DNA of 64,000 nt, taken from NCBI GenBank assembly GCA_963725035.1, contig CAVRWX010000001.1, forward strand, positions 124,001-188,000, in the 5' to 3' direction. Made by a program: the position numbers and the translations under genes. The stretch comes from JALZKA01 sp963725035 (GTDB taxonomy: Bacteria > Actinomycetota > Thermoleophilia > Solirubrobacterales > 70-9). Under the pieces are notes generated by a model. That model worked only from the letters and a program-made list of their open reading frames with translations. It made no database searches and had not been told where the DNA came from. Positions 55,965-64,000 of this stretch are shown piece after piece (the first letter of the stretch is position 1; every line of letters begins with the position of its first letter).

Positions 55965-56302
55965 GCGATCCGGTCGCCCAGCTCGGCGCCGGGGTCCGGC
56001 TCTAACAAGATCACGGTCCCGTCTTCGTTGACCGCGCCGAGGACGAGGCACTCGGACATGAACGGGCCGATCTGCTTCGGCGGGAAGTTGACGACGGCGA
56101 CGACCTGGCGTCCCTCCAAGTCAGAGCGCTCGTAGTTCTTGATCTGCGCCGACGAGCGCCGCTCGCCGATCTCTGGCCCGAAGTCGATCCGAAGCTTCCA
56201 AGCCGGCCTCCGCGCCTCCGGAAAGTCCTCGACCTCAAGCACGCGTCCGACGCGCATGTCGACGGCCTCGAACTGGTCCCAAGTGAGTGACTCTGCGGGC
56301 AT
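55961..56302 (-). CDS. csaA: tRNA-binding protein, CsaA-like
   Basis: 113 aa, a single tRNA-binding OB fold. FEAVDMRVGRVLEVEDFPEARRPAWKLRIDFG, SSAQIKNYERSDLEGRQVVAVVNFPPKQIG and SECLVLGA are the CsaA hallmarks. CsaA is a dimeric RNA-binding chaperone-like protein. Length is complete. Confidence 0.9.
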   Translation of the reverse strand: MPAESLTWDQFEAVDMRVGRVLEVEDFPEARRPAWKLRIDFGPEIGERRSSAQIKNYERSDLEGRQVVAVVNFPPKQIGPFMSECLVLGAVNEDGTVILLEPDPGAELGDRIA

Positions 56303-56316
56303 CTTCCGCGCGCTTG

Positions 56317-56351
56317 TGGGGTCAGACCCCAGCTCTCGGGGTCAGTACCCC
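56317..56351. repeat. REP-like palindromes (GGGGTCAG type)
   Basis: TGGGGTCAGACCCCA (56317-56331) is a perfect palindrome, followed at once by GGGGT-CAGT-ACCCC (56338-56351). Both lie between the alcohol dehydrogenase stop and the csaA start, where they may also act as a terminator. Confidence 0.75.
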
Positions 56352-56352
56352 C

Positions 56353-57388
56353 TCATGGCGTGAGGACGATCTTCAACGCTTCGCGGCGGTCGTAGGTGTC
56401 GTAGGCCTCGGACGCGTCGTCGAGCTTCATGTGGTGGGTGACCAGCGGGCTTGGGTCGAGCTCGCCACTCGACAGGGCCGCGAGGACGGGGTCGACGTGC
56501 TTGATCACGTTCGCGTGGCCCGTCTTCACGGTCAGCGCCTTGATCCAGACGATGCCCATGTGGACCTCCATCCGCTCGGCGTAGACGCCGGTGGCCGACA
56601 CGGTCCCGCACTTGCGGGTGAGCCGGCAGGCGAGGTCGAAGGCCTCCGGGTGGCCGACCGCGTCGATCGCCGCGTCAACGCCGCGGCCCTCGGTAGCCGC
56701 CTTGGCGGCTGCCTTCGGGTCCTCGTCGGTCAGGTGGACCGGCTCGGCGCCGAACGCGCGCGCCATGTCCAAGCGATCCGCGACCGTGTCGATCGCGATC
56801 ACGTGGCCGGCGCCTGCGGCCTTCGCGGCCTGCACCGCGCATAGGCCCACGGGGCCCAGGCCAAGGACCGCGACGCAGTCGCCAGGCCCAACGCCCGTCT
56901 CGGCCACGGCGTGGTAGCCCGTTCCCATCACGTCGCCCGCGAACAGCGCGACGTCGTCGGACATCCCTTCGGGGACCCTGCGGAGCGTCAGGTCGGCGGT
57001 GGGCACGAGCAAGCAGTTCGGCTTGGGCGCCCTGAAGCTCGCCCAGGAGCTTGCCGTGGCCGAAAACCCGGCCGTTGTCGCACTTGTGGAAGTCGCCGCG
57101 CTTGCAGAAGAAGCACTCGTTACAGGCGGTGCCGTATGTGCCGAGGACCCGGTCGCCCACCTTGACGCTCGAGACGGAGTCGCCGACGGCGAGGACCTCG
57201 CCCACGTACTCGTGCCCGATGGTGAACCCGGGCTCGATCGCGACCCGGCCGTGATAGATGTGAAGGTCGGATCCGCAGACGCCGGAGGCGTCGACCCGCA
57301 GGATGGCGTCGCCGGGATTCTCCAGCTCGGGATCCGGCTTCTCGTCGATCCGGATCTCGCCCGGCGCCTGGAAGGTGACCGCTCGCAT
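56353..57388 (-). CDS. Zinc-dependent alcohol dehydrogenase, MDR family (one frameshift)
   Basis: About 345 aa. ASGVCGSDLHIYHG and FTIGHEYVGEVLAVGDSV hold the catalytic zinc Cys and His-Glu; CNECFFCKRGDFHKC is the four-Cys structural zinc loop; VLGLGPVGLCAVQAAKAAGA the NAD(P) motif, and AIDAVGHPEAFDLACRL follows. The frame shifts near 57040. Substrate class: secondary alcohol, sorbitol or formaldehyde type, not decided. ATG 57388 opens MRAVTFQAPGEIRI. Confidence 0.87.
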
Positions 57389-57402
57389 CGCGGCGGGACA
57401 AT

Positions 57403-57461
57403 AGTGCCTGGCACCGTGCCAGGCACTAGGCGGCGCGCCCAGGTGCGTGGTGCCTGGCACC
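57403..57461. repeat. REP-like palindromes (GTGCCTGGCAC type)
   Basis: A 25-nt perfect inverted repeat (57403-57427, 12-bp arms AGTGCCTGGCAC/GTGCCAGGCACT around one base) is followed by GGTGCCTGGCACC (57449-57461). They occupy the gap between divergent alcohol dehydrogenase and SRPBCC genes. The motif differs from the 56317 palindromes and from the cassette hairpins. Confidence 0.75.
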
Positions 57462-57496
57462 TCTCGCCGTTTGCGCCGCCCGCTTTACTGCCCACC

Positions 57497-57892
57497 GTGA
57501 CCGTCCACGTCGAAGTCGAATCGGAGGCAGCGCCGGAACAGGTGTGGGACCTCTACGCCCAGCCCGAGCGCTGGAAGGAGTGGGCGCCGCACATCCGCGC
57601 CCCTCGGAACCTGGGCAGCCCCGAGGTCGAGCCCGGCGCGAGCGGGCGTATTCACCTCGCCGGGTTCGCGCCGGTCTGGGCCGAGGTAACGGCCAAGCGC
57701 CCGGGACAGTCATGGACCTGGCGCGTCGGCCTCGTCGAGCTGACGCACACGGTCGAGCCCAGAAACGGCGGCGGCTCGACGATCGGCATCGAGATGCGAG
57801 CGCCCGCACCGATGGAGATGGCGATCCGAGTCAGCTACGCGCCGATCACGAAGGGGCTCCTGAAGAACCTGGCGCGCAAGGCCGAGGCGTAG
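57497..57892 (+). CDS. SRPBCC (START/polyketide-cyclase fold) protein
   Basis: 131 aa. VHVEVESEAAPEQVWDLYAQPERWKEWAPHI is the typical opening of SRPBCC proteins, followed by a hydrophobic-pocket beta-sheet (FAPVWAEVTAKRPGQSWTWR) and a closing C-terminal helix (GLLKNLARKAE). It binds hydrophobic ligands; the role is unknown. GTG start. The next gene starts 9 bp later. Confidence 0.82.
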   Translation: MTVHVEVESEAAPEQVWDLYAQPERWKEWAPHIRAPRNLGSPEVEPGASGRIHLAGFAPVWAEVTAKRPGQSWTWRVGLVELTHTVEPRNGGGSTIGIEMRAPAPMEMAIRVSYAPITKGLLKNLARKAEA

Positions 57893-57900
57893 CAGAGGCC

Positions 57901-58107
57901 GTGAGCCTCGCCCCGGACACGTTCACGTACGCGGTCACGAAAGACGGGCGAATCCGCATCTCCCACCAGGGCCGAGTCGTAACCACGGTCGCGGGCCAAG
58001 CGGCCACAAGGCTGAGCGAGCGCCTGAAAGGCGCAAGCGAAGCCGACGAGCAGCAGCTCTTGGCAAGAGCCACGGGCAACTTCAAGCGAGGCAACGAGCG
58101 CCGCTAG
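57901..58107 (+). CDS. Small conserved protein, function unknown
   Basis: 68 aa. SLAPDTFTYAVTKDGRIRIS then HQGRVVTTVAGQAATRLSER is compact and charged, without signal or membrane segment. GTG 57901 follows the SRPBCC stop by 8 bp, so it is probably cotranscribed. No family recognised. Confidence 0.55.
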   Translation: MSLAPDTFTYAVTKDGRIRISHQGRVVTTVAGQAATRLSERLKGASEADEQQLLARATGNFKRGNERR

Positions 58108-58158
58108 GCGAGCGAAGCTCGCCGGCATCCCCGCACGCTCGCACCACCTCCCTCCCTG

Positions 58159-58208
58159 CGCCGAGAGTAGGAATTCCCTCGCATAGCGACGTGTTGCCTA
58201 CTCCGGCG
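58159..58208. repeat. 50-bp repeat, copy 1 (downstream of DUF559 remnant)
   Basis: Starts CGCCGAGAGTAGGAATTCCC and ends CCTACTCCGGCG, so its ends are imperfect inverted repeats. The first 27 nt match copy 2 at 59114 with one difference. It abuts the stop of the DUF559 reading frame. Confidence 0.75.
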
Positions 58209-59190
58209 CTAGCGGAGAGGGCGCGCCGGCGCTTCGCCGAAGCGCTTGCGCGCGCTGCCTGGTCGCGAGGATTGCCTCGTCCCAGCGGATCCGAAGGACT
58301 GTCTCGCCGTGGCGCTCGAGCAGAGCTTGGCGCTCGAGCGTCGTCGCGCTCGGGCGAGCGCGTTATCGTGCCAGCGGGCGCCGTCGGCTTCAATCACGAG
58401 CTTCTGCTCCGGCCAGCGGAAGTCGGGGATGACCGTGCGCCCCTCGAGCCGAAGCGGTTCGTTCACCTCCGGCGGCACGAAGCCGCCACCGAGGATCAGG
58501 TCGTACACGACCTCCTCGAGTTCTGAGCGCGTGGGTAGCGCACGAGCGAGAATCTGTCTCAGGTTGCGCGCGCCGCGCACAGGGCCGAGGCGATCGAGGA
58601 GCGCGAAGATGCGCGGAGGCTCACGAGCTTCATGCCCGAGCGCCTCTCGTACGGCGCTCGCAGCTCATCCGCCAGGTAGCACCGCGGCAAGGGCAACCAC
58701 TGTCCATGCGGCGTTGGTCACCAGGATGCCGTCGCGGATCATCTGATCTCCCCGGGTCATGAGAGAAGAGCGGTGGACCTGGATGCCCGGGATGCGCTGC
58801 GGGTGACATTGCCGGGAACGGTGACCTCGATGTCGCCGCCAGCTCCACTCGCGGAATCCGGCTCAGCGGCGCTCCGCTCGGTGACTGAGAGCGCAGCGAT
58901 CGGGCTTGCACGCCTTAACGGCAGCGATAAAGCGGCCCTTTTGCGAGACGTTCGGGTGGCCCACGGCGTAGACGCCATCGTGTATGCGGTGAAGGCGCCC
59001 GAAGCCGCCGTGCGCCGATCAACAGCCGGCTGGCGCGAGCCCACACCCGCGAAGCTCATCGAGGTCCACGCACCGCCTTCGGCGTCTGCGGCGAGCCGAG
59101 CACACCTCCAAATCGCGCCGAGAGTAGGAACTCCCTCGCATACCGCGTGGTCTTCGCTACTTTCGGCGTGGGACGAGGGTTCGAGGCGGC
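58209..59190 (-). pseudogene. AbiEi-antitoxin-like / DUF559 nuclease-like protein, frameshifted
   Basis: Ordered minus-strand segments in changing frames: RLHRIHDGVYAVGHPNVSQK then GRFIAAVKACKPDRCALSHR (AbiEi-like N-terminal, about 58990-58880), an EVTVPGNVT strand, HPGIQVHRSSLMTRGDQMIRD then LVTNAAWTVVALA, then VPPEVNEPLRLEGRTVIPDF, LVIEADGARWHD, and TLERQALLERHGETVLRIRW then DEAILATRQRA (DUF559, Vsr-like restriction fold with the acidic E-A-D-G motif). At least four frame changes occur. Such genes often exist in many copies in Thermoleophilia-type genomes, and this one is bracketed by a direct repeat. Confidence 0.7.
59114..59166. repeat. 50-bp repeat, copy 2 (start side of DUF559 remnant)
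   Basis: Starts CGCCGAGAGTAGGAACTCCC and ends GCTACTTTCGGCG. It is in the same orientation as copy 1, 955 bp away, so the pair forms a direct repeat around the pseudogene. It overlaps the probable N-terminal region of the gene. Confidence 0.75.
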
Positions 59191-59292
59191 GTCGCGCGGC
59201 ATATGGCGCAGGCTGCACGGGCTGGCGTGACGGCTCAAGACGTAGGTGTGCCACTTTCGCGTCAATTGGCGCGCGGGAATAGGCTGCGCGGC

Positions 59293-60145
59293 ATGAGCTC
59301 TCCATCCAAGGCGGTCCTGATCACGGGCTGCTCCACGGGCATCGGGGCCGAGACGGCCCGCCATCTCGCGACGAAGGGCTGGACGGTCTATGCGACCGCT
59401 CGCAAGCCTGAGACGCTGGCCGATCTGGCGGAAGCGGGATGCAAGACGCTTGCGCTGGACGTGACCGACGAGGCGTCGATGAAGGCCGCCATAGATCAGG
59501 TCGTCGAGGCCGAGGGCGCCGTCGGCGTCCTGATCAACAACGCCGGGTACAGCCAGTCGGGCGCAATCGAGTCGATCGAGCTCGACTCCATCCGCCGCCA
59601 GTTCGAGACCAACGTCTTCGGCCTCATCCGCATGAGCCAGCTCTGCCTTCCGGGCATGCGCGAGCAGGGCTGGGGCCGGATCGTGAACATCGGCTCGATG
59701 GGCGGCAAGCTCACCTTCCCCGGCGGCGGCATCTACCACGCCACCAAGTACTCGGTCGAGGCGATCTCGGACGCGATGCGCTTCGAGGTCCGCGGATTCG
59801 GCGTGAACGTGGTCCTGATCGAACCGGGCCTGATCGTCACCGAGTTCGGCAACGCGGCGGTGGCCTCGATCGACGACGGCGTCACGGACGACGGGCCGTA
59901 CGGCAAGTTCAACCACCACGTCGGCAAGGCGACCGCCGGCGTGTACGAGGGGCCGATGGCAAAGCTCGGCGGCGGTCCGGACGCCGTCGCGAAGGTAATC
60001 GACAAGGCGCTCTCGTCGAGACCGTCCGCGCCCCAGGTACACCGTCACGCCGTCCGCGAAGCTCTCGATCGCCCAGCGCAAGCTCGTCACCGATCGCGGC
60101 TGGGACCGCCTGATGAGAACTCAGTTTCCGACGCCTGGAACCTAG
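59293..60145 (+). CDS. Short-chain dehydrogenase/reductase (one frameshift)
   Basis: About 283 aa. LITGCSTGIGAETARHLATK is the NAD(P) motif TGxxxGxG, LINNAGYSQSG the NNAG motif, NIGSMGG the catalytic Ser, and YHATKYSVEAISDAMRFEV the YxxxK pair. IEPGLIVTEFGN is the late PG motif. The frame shifts near 60040, after which AQRKLVTDRGWDRLMRTQFP completes a usual C-terminus. Classical SDR; substrate unknown. Confidence 0.88.
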
Positions 60146-60247
60146 TTTGGACTAAGGTTCCACGCGTCCCGGTGGTGTTGAGGAGCGCCACGCGGGTAAA
60201 GAACGGGGGCCACCAAGAAACGGCGCGGTCGCCGAGAGAGGGTTTGT

Positions 60248-61260
60248 TTGGAGGCCAGCGGATATCGCGAGGACCAACCGACGAGTGTCGCCGGTGCCGC
60301 GTCCGTTGAACTGGATCCGACCGCGATCCGCGCGCGCTCCCCTTGGCAGGTCTTCTGGCGCCGCTTGAAGGAAGACAAGCTCGCGTTCGCGTCGCTCGAT
60401 CTTCGTCGCGTTCCTGGGACTCACGGCGCTCTTCGCCCCACTCATCGTCGACATCGTGGGGGCGCCCGACCCCGACGCACGCGACACCAGCGCGCTCGAC
60501 CCGTTCTTCGCGACCCCGACCGGCCCCTCTGGCGACCACTGGTTCGGCGTCGATCAGATCGGCCGCGATGTCTTCAGCCGCACCATGTACGGCGCGCGCG
60601 TCTCGTTGATCGTCGCCCTGTCGGCGACGTTCATCGCGACCCTTGCGGGGATCATCACCGGGCTTCTCGCGGGCTACTTCCGCGGCGTCACCGACACGAT
60701 CATCTCGCGCTCGGTCGACGTCCTCCTGGCCATCCCGTACCTCCTCCTCGCCACGGGCCTCGCGGCCGCATGCACCGCGGGCGACCCGAGGGACCCGAGC
60801 CAGTCCGGCTGTTTCGGCGGCGCGATCCAGCCAGGGGTCGGCGTGGTCATCTTCGTGATCTCGTTCACCAGCTGGACCTACATGGCGCGCATCGTCCGGG
60901 GCCAGACCCTCTCGCTTCGCGAGAAGGAGTTCGTCGAAGCCTCGCGTGCCGCCGGCGCCTCGAACTCGCGCATCATCTTCCGCGAGATCCTGCCCAACCT
61001 GACCGCTCCGATCGTGGTCTACGCGTCCATCCTCGTCCCGCAGGTGATCCTGTACGAGGCCGCCCTCTCGCTTCCTGGGAGTCGGCGTCAACGACCAGCC
61101 CAGCTGGGGCCAGATGATCTCCGAGGCCTCGAGCCTGTTCCCCGATGCCTGGTGGTACATGTTCTTCCCCGGCATGGTGCTGCTCGCCACCGTGCTCGCC
61201 TTCAACCTGATCGGTGACGCGATGCAGGACGCGCTCAACCCCAAGACCAGGCGGAACTGA
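60248..61260 (+). CDS. Peptide-type ABC permease, DppC/OppC-like (two frameshifts)
   Basis: About 337 aa. The cytoplasmic N-terminus (SPWQVFWRRLKEDKLAF) precedes six transmembrane segments; HWFGVDQIGRDVFSRTMYGA is the OppC hallmark, and EFVEASRAAGASNSRIIFRE the EAA loop. Frames change near 60400 and 61075; the end is FLGVGVNDQPSWGQMISEA. TTG start is tentative. It precedes the binding protein by 58 bp. Confidence 0.88.
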
Positions 61261-61318
61261 CCTTGAACACAACCAAAGACAACCGGACATCTCGTCCAAA
61301 TACAGGAAAGGAACAATC

Positions 61319-63153
61319 ATGAGATCCACAACGCGATGGCTCTTCGCGCTCGTGGCCGCCGTTGCACTCGCTTTCGTCGTCTCGGCCTGCGGGTCGGATG
61401 ACGACGACAGCGATTCCAGCATCAGTAGCGGCTCCGGGATCCCCGAAGAGTTCGTAGGACCGACGGAGGCGCCAGACGACGCAGCCGAAGGAGGCGACCT
61501 GAAGGTGATCGCCGCCGGCGACGTCGACTACATCGACCCCGGCGCGTCGTACTACCAGTTCACCTACATGATCAACAACGCGGGTCACCGCCAGCTCCTG
61601 ACCTGGGGCCCGGACGACGTCGAGGAACCCACTCCCGACGGCGCCGAGGACTACCCCGAGGTCTCGGACGACGGGCAAACCCTGACGTTCACGATCCGCG
61701 ACGGCATGGAGTTCGCGCCGCCGGTCAATCGTGAGATCACGGCCGCCGACTACGAGTACGCGATCGAGCGCGCTGTGCTGCCGGGCGTGGCAAACGGCTA
61801 CCAGAGCCTCTACATCTCCGACATCGTCGGCTACGAGGAGGCGGTCAAGGCCGCGCAGAAGGATCCGACGGGCGGCGCTCCAGACATGGAGGGCGTGACC
61901 GCCGTCGACGACTCGACGCTGGAGATCAAGATGGACGAGCCGTCGGCCTACACCGTCGAGCAGACGATGTCGCTCGGCATCTCGGCTCCCGTGCCCGAGG
62001 AGTACGCCGCGGAGTTCGACGCGGAGAACCCGTCCACATACGGCGAGTACGTCGTGTACTCGGGCCCGTACATGGTCGAGAACGACGCCGACGGGCGGCT
62101 CACGGGCTACACCCCTGGCCGCGTGATCAGCATGGTCCGCAACCCGAACTGGGACCCGGAGTCGGACTTCCGTCCCGCGTACGTCGACACGATCGAGGTC
62201 CAGGAAGGCTTCGAGGACACCGCGTCGGCAACGCGCAAGGTGATCTCGGGCGAGGACAGCATCAGCGGCGACTTCGTGCCGCCGCCGAACGCGCTGAAGG
62301 ACGCCGCTGAGAACGCGGAAGACGGCCAGCTGACGATCACCCCCTCGGGCGGTAATCGCTACGTCGGCCTGAACGTCACCCTGCCGCCGTTCGACAACCT
62401 CGACGTCCGCAAGGCCGTAATCGCCATCGCCGACCGCGAGGCGATGCGCAACACGCGCGGCGGCGAGCTGATCGGACCGGTCGCAACGCACATCATCCCG
62501 CCCGAGTTCCCGGGCTTCGAGGAGGCCGGAGGGCTCGAGGGCGACCCCGAGCTCGACTACCTCGCGGACCCGAACGGGGACCCGGAGCTGGCGGCCGAGT
62601 ACATGAAGGCAGCCGGTTACGAGAGCGGACAAGTGCGAAGGCGCCGACTGCGAGATCACGATGGTCGGCGACAACGTGGCGCCGGGCAAGGACACCGCCG
62701 AGGTGTTCCGCCAGAACCTCGAGGATCTCGGCTTCGACGTGACGTTCCGTCCCGTCGATCACACGATCATGTACACCCGGTTCTGCAGCATTCCGGATCA
62801 GCAGCCTGAGGTCTGCCCCAACGTTGGGTGGCTCAAGGACTTCTACGATCCGCAGTCGCTGTTCCAGATCACGTTCTCGGGCGATGCCATCGACCCGGAG
62901 AACAACTCGAACTGGGCTCAGCTCGATGATCCCGAGATCAACGAGATGATCGAGGAAGCCAGCCTCATCAACGACCCCGAGGAGCGCCTCGAGGCGTGGG
63001 GCGAGGTTGACAAGGCGGTCATGGCCGCAGGCCGCGGTGGTCCCGTGGGTCTGGGACAACCAGTCCAACGTCCGGTCCGCGGACGTTGATGGCGTGATCA
63101 ACAAGTTCAACGCCAGTTGGGACCTCTCGTACACCTCCCTCCCGGAGGGCTGA
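61319..63153 (+). CDS. ABC peptide/solute-binding lipoprotein, SBP_bac_5 (two frameshifts)
   Basis: About 611 aa. Lipoprotein signal VALAFVVSACGSDDDD, then GGDLKVIAAGDVDYIDPGAS, QTLTFTIRDGMEFAPPVNRE and AADYEYAIERAV, all family 5 motifs. GGNRYVGLNVTLPPFDNLDVRKAV is the central signature. Frames change near 62632 and 63030, with conserved sequence on both sides. GGAAAGGAA precedes ATG 61319. It feeds the DppB/DppC-like permeases on either side. Confidence 0.9.
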
Positions 63154-63176
63154 GAGCCCAGAAGTAGACCGGGAAC

Positions 63177-63204
63177 GCCCCCGCCGCCAGCGCGCGGCGG
63201 GGGC
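63177..63204 (+). terminator. Strong hairpin after the binding-protein gene
   Basis: GCCCCCGCCGC (63177-63187) pairs perfectly with GCGGCGGGGGC (63194-63204) around CAGCGC, 24 bp after the stop. In this position it may attenuate rather than end transcription, favouring excess binding protein over the downstream permease. Confidence 0.7.
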
Positions 63205-63235
63205 CGCCCCGCTCGCACGCGCAACCCCCGTTTAG

Positions 63236-64000
63236 ATGCTCCGCTACATCATCCGCCGCCTGATCTGGACGGTCGCCCTCCTGGTGATCGTCTCGGCGGT
63301 CGTCTTCACCCTCTTCAACGTCTTCCCGACGGCTGACGCCGCGACGCTTCGCGCCGGCCGCTCCGCCTCTCCCGAGCAGATCGACATCATCCGGGAGAGC
63401 CTCGGCCTGGACGATCCCAAGCTGACCCAGTTCGCCCGCTACATGCAGGGAGTCTTCACGCCGGTCGACATCCAGGACCCGGAGGTGTCCGGACCTTTCG
63501 ACCTTGGAGAATCGATATTCCAGAACAACGAGGACGTCTTGGACATCATCCTTGACCGCTTGCCCGCGACGTTCATGCTGGTCGTCGGCTCGGTGATCAT
63601 CTGGCTCGGGGTCGCGATCCCGATCGGCGTCATCTCGGCCGTCCGGCAGAAATCGATGCTCGACCGGACCTCGATGGTCACCAGCCTCGCGTTCATCTCG
63701 GCGCCCGTCTTCTGGCTTGGCCTTGTCGCCCTCTATCTGTTCGCGAGCGACGTGGGGGTCGTCCACATCTTCCCCGGCATCGGCTCGTACAACGACGCCG
63801 AGAGCTTCAGCGGGAAGGTCGGGTCGATGATCTTGCCGTGGCTGGTCCTGTCCTCGGCGACCGCGGCGATCTACGCACGGTACGTGCGCGCCCAGATGAT
63901 CGACGTCATGACCGAGGACTACATACGCACGGCGCGGGCCAAGGGTCTGTCCGAGCGCCGGATCGTGCTGAAGCACGGCCTCAGGAGCGCGCTCACCCCG
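63236..64000 (+). CDS. Peptide-type ABC permease, DppB/OppB-like (3' end outside window)
   Basis: 255 codons to the window edge. MLRYIIRRLIWTVALLVIVS is the standard DppB N-terminus, followed by the periplasmic domain with IIRESLGLDDPKLTQFARYM and transmembrane helices; MIDVMTEDYIRTARAKGLSE is the EAA loop (about 220-240). The missing part should be the last helices. It is the partner of the OppC-like gene at 60248. Confidence 0.92.
   Translation, partial: MLRYIIRRLIWTVALLVIVSAVVFTLFNVFPTADAATLRAGRSASPEQIDIIRESLGLDDPKLTQFARYMQGVFTPVDIQDPEVSGPFDLGESIFQNNEDVLDIILDRLPATFMLVVGSVIIWLGVAIPIGVISAVRQKSMLDRTSMVTSLAFISAPVFWLGLVALYLFASDVGVVHIFPGIGSYNDAESFSGKVGSMILPWLVLSSATAAIYARYVRAQMIDVMTEDYIRTARAKGLSERRIVLKHGLRSALTP

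Overview
This is a GC-rich window from an actinobacterium. The gene set suggests Thermoleophilia (Solirubrobacterales/Gaiellales-like): a DUF6458 membrane protein, AbiEi/DUF559 proteins, surface proteins with an NSVxSKxIKNG motif, a cyclopropane-synthase-like methyltransferase and an F420-type LLM oxidoreductase. The class assignment is an inference. GTG/TTG starts and 4-base ATGA/GTGA stop-start overlaps are common. Roughly 25 otherwise intact genes are interrupted by single frameshifts. That density on both strands points to residual indel errors in the assembly rather than mass gene decay, so such genes are annotated as one CDS with the approximate break position.

Region 1 (1-2205): the 3' part of an MMPL-family transporter, a small DUF6458 membrane protein and an intact tRNA-Val(CAC). 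Region 2 (2206-10627) is the most unusual part of the window. The last ~45 nt of this tRNA-Val recurs five times downstream in the same orientation (ends at 4064, 4768, 5722, 6507, 10627) and cuts the region into modules with unrelated cargo: an FAD oxidoreductase, a 118-aa orphan, a secreted protein, an I36 peptidase inhibitor, and an XRE/SulP/exo-endo-phosphatase block. Three modules share a ~146-bp composite right end: a 25-nt inverted repeat (GGGCACCA...TGGTGCCC), three or four ACATCC-like repeats spaced one helical turn apart, a conserved 22-mer, then the tRNA 3' end. Each of these three carries exactly one minus-strand gene. No integrase is visible. The arrangement looks like a tRNA-based gene-cassette array mobilised in trans.

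Region 3 (10628-28728): metabolic and envelope genes, including a flavin oxidoreductase, DUF4395, PhzF, class V aminotransferase, aldo/keto reductase, a multidomain murein hydrolase, LLM oxidoreductase, CFA-like methyltransferase, circularly permuted ATP-grasp, an HxlR-drrAB operon with a divergent VOC gene sharing a 10-bp inverted-repeat operator, FKBP, EttA and a membrane transporter.

Region 4 (28752-44383): alkaline phosphatase, then a regulated catabolic locus. A GntR/FCD regulator sits between a cupin/class III aminotransferase pair (minus) and a long plus-strand operon: enolase paralogue, glycerate 2-kinase, a polyamine-type ABC importer with two tandem binding proteins, a PYROXD2-like FAD oxidoreductase, a second class III aminotransferase and a glycine C-acetyltransferase-like enzyme. 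Carbon seems to leave through glycerate, 2-phosphoglycerate and PEP, and through glycine plus acetyl-CoA. The substrate is unknown.

Region 5 (44384-50322): degraded sequence with an NDH-2-like pseudogene, then a nitric oxide detoxification operon (quinol NO reductase, a membrane protein with a cysteine-knuckle, a hemerythrin) and a cupredoxin-like lipoprotein. Region 6 (50416-60145): lipid enzymes (PlsC-like acyltransferase, desaturase), a PucR regulator, small conserved proteins, a zinc alcohol dehydrogenase flanked by REP-like palindromes, an AbiEi/DUF559 pseudogene bracketed by a 50-bp direct repeat, and an SDR. Region 7 (60248-64000): a peptide-type ABC importer in the order permease C, binding protein, permease B; the last gene runs off the window.
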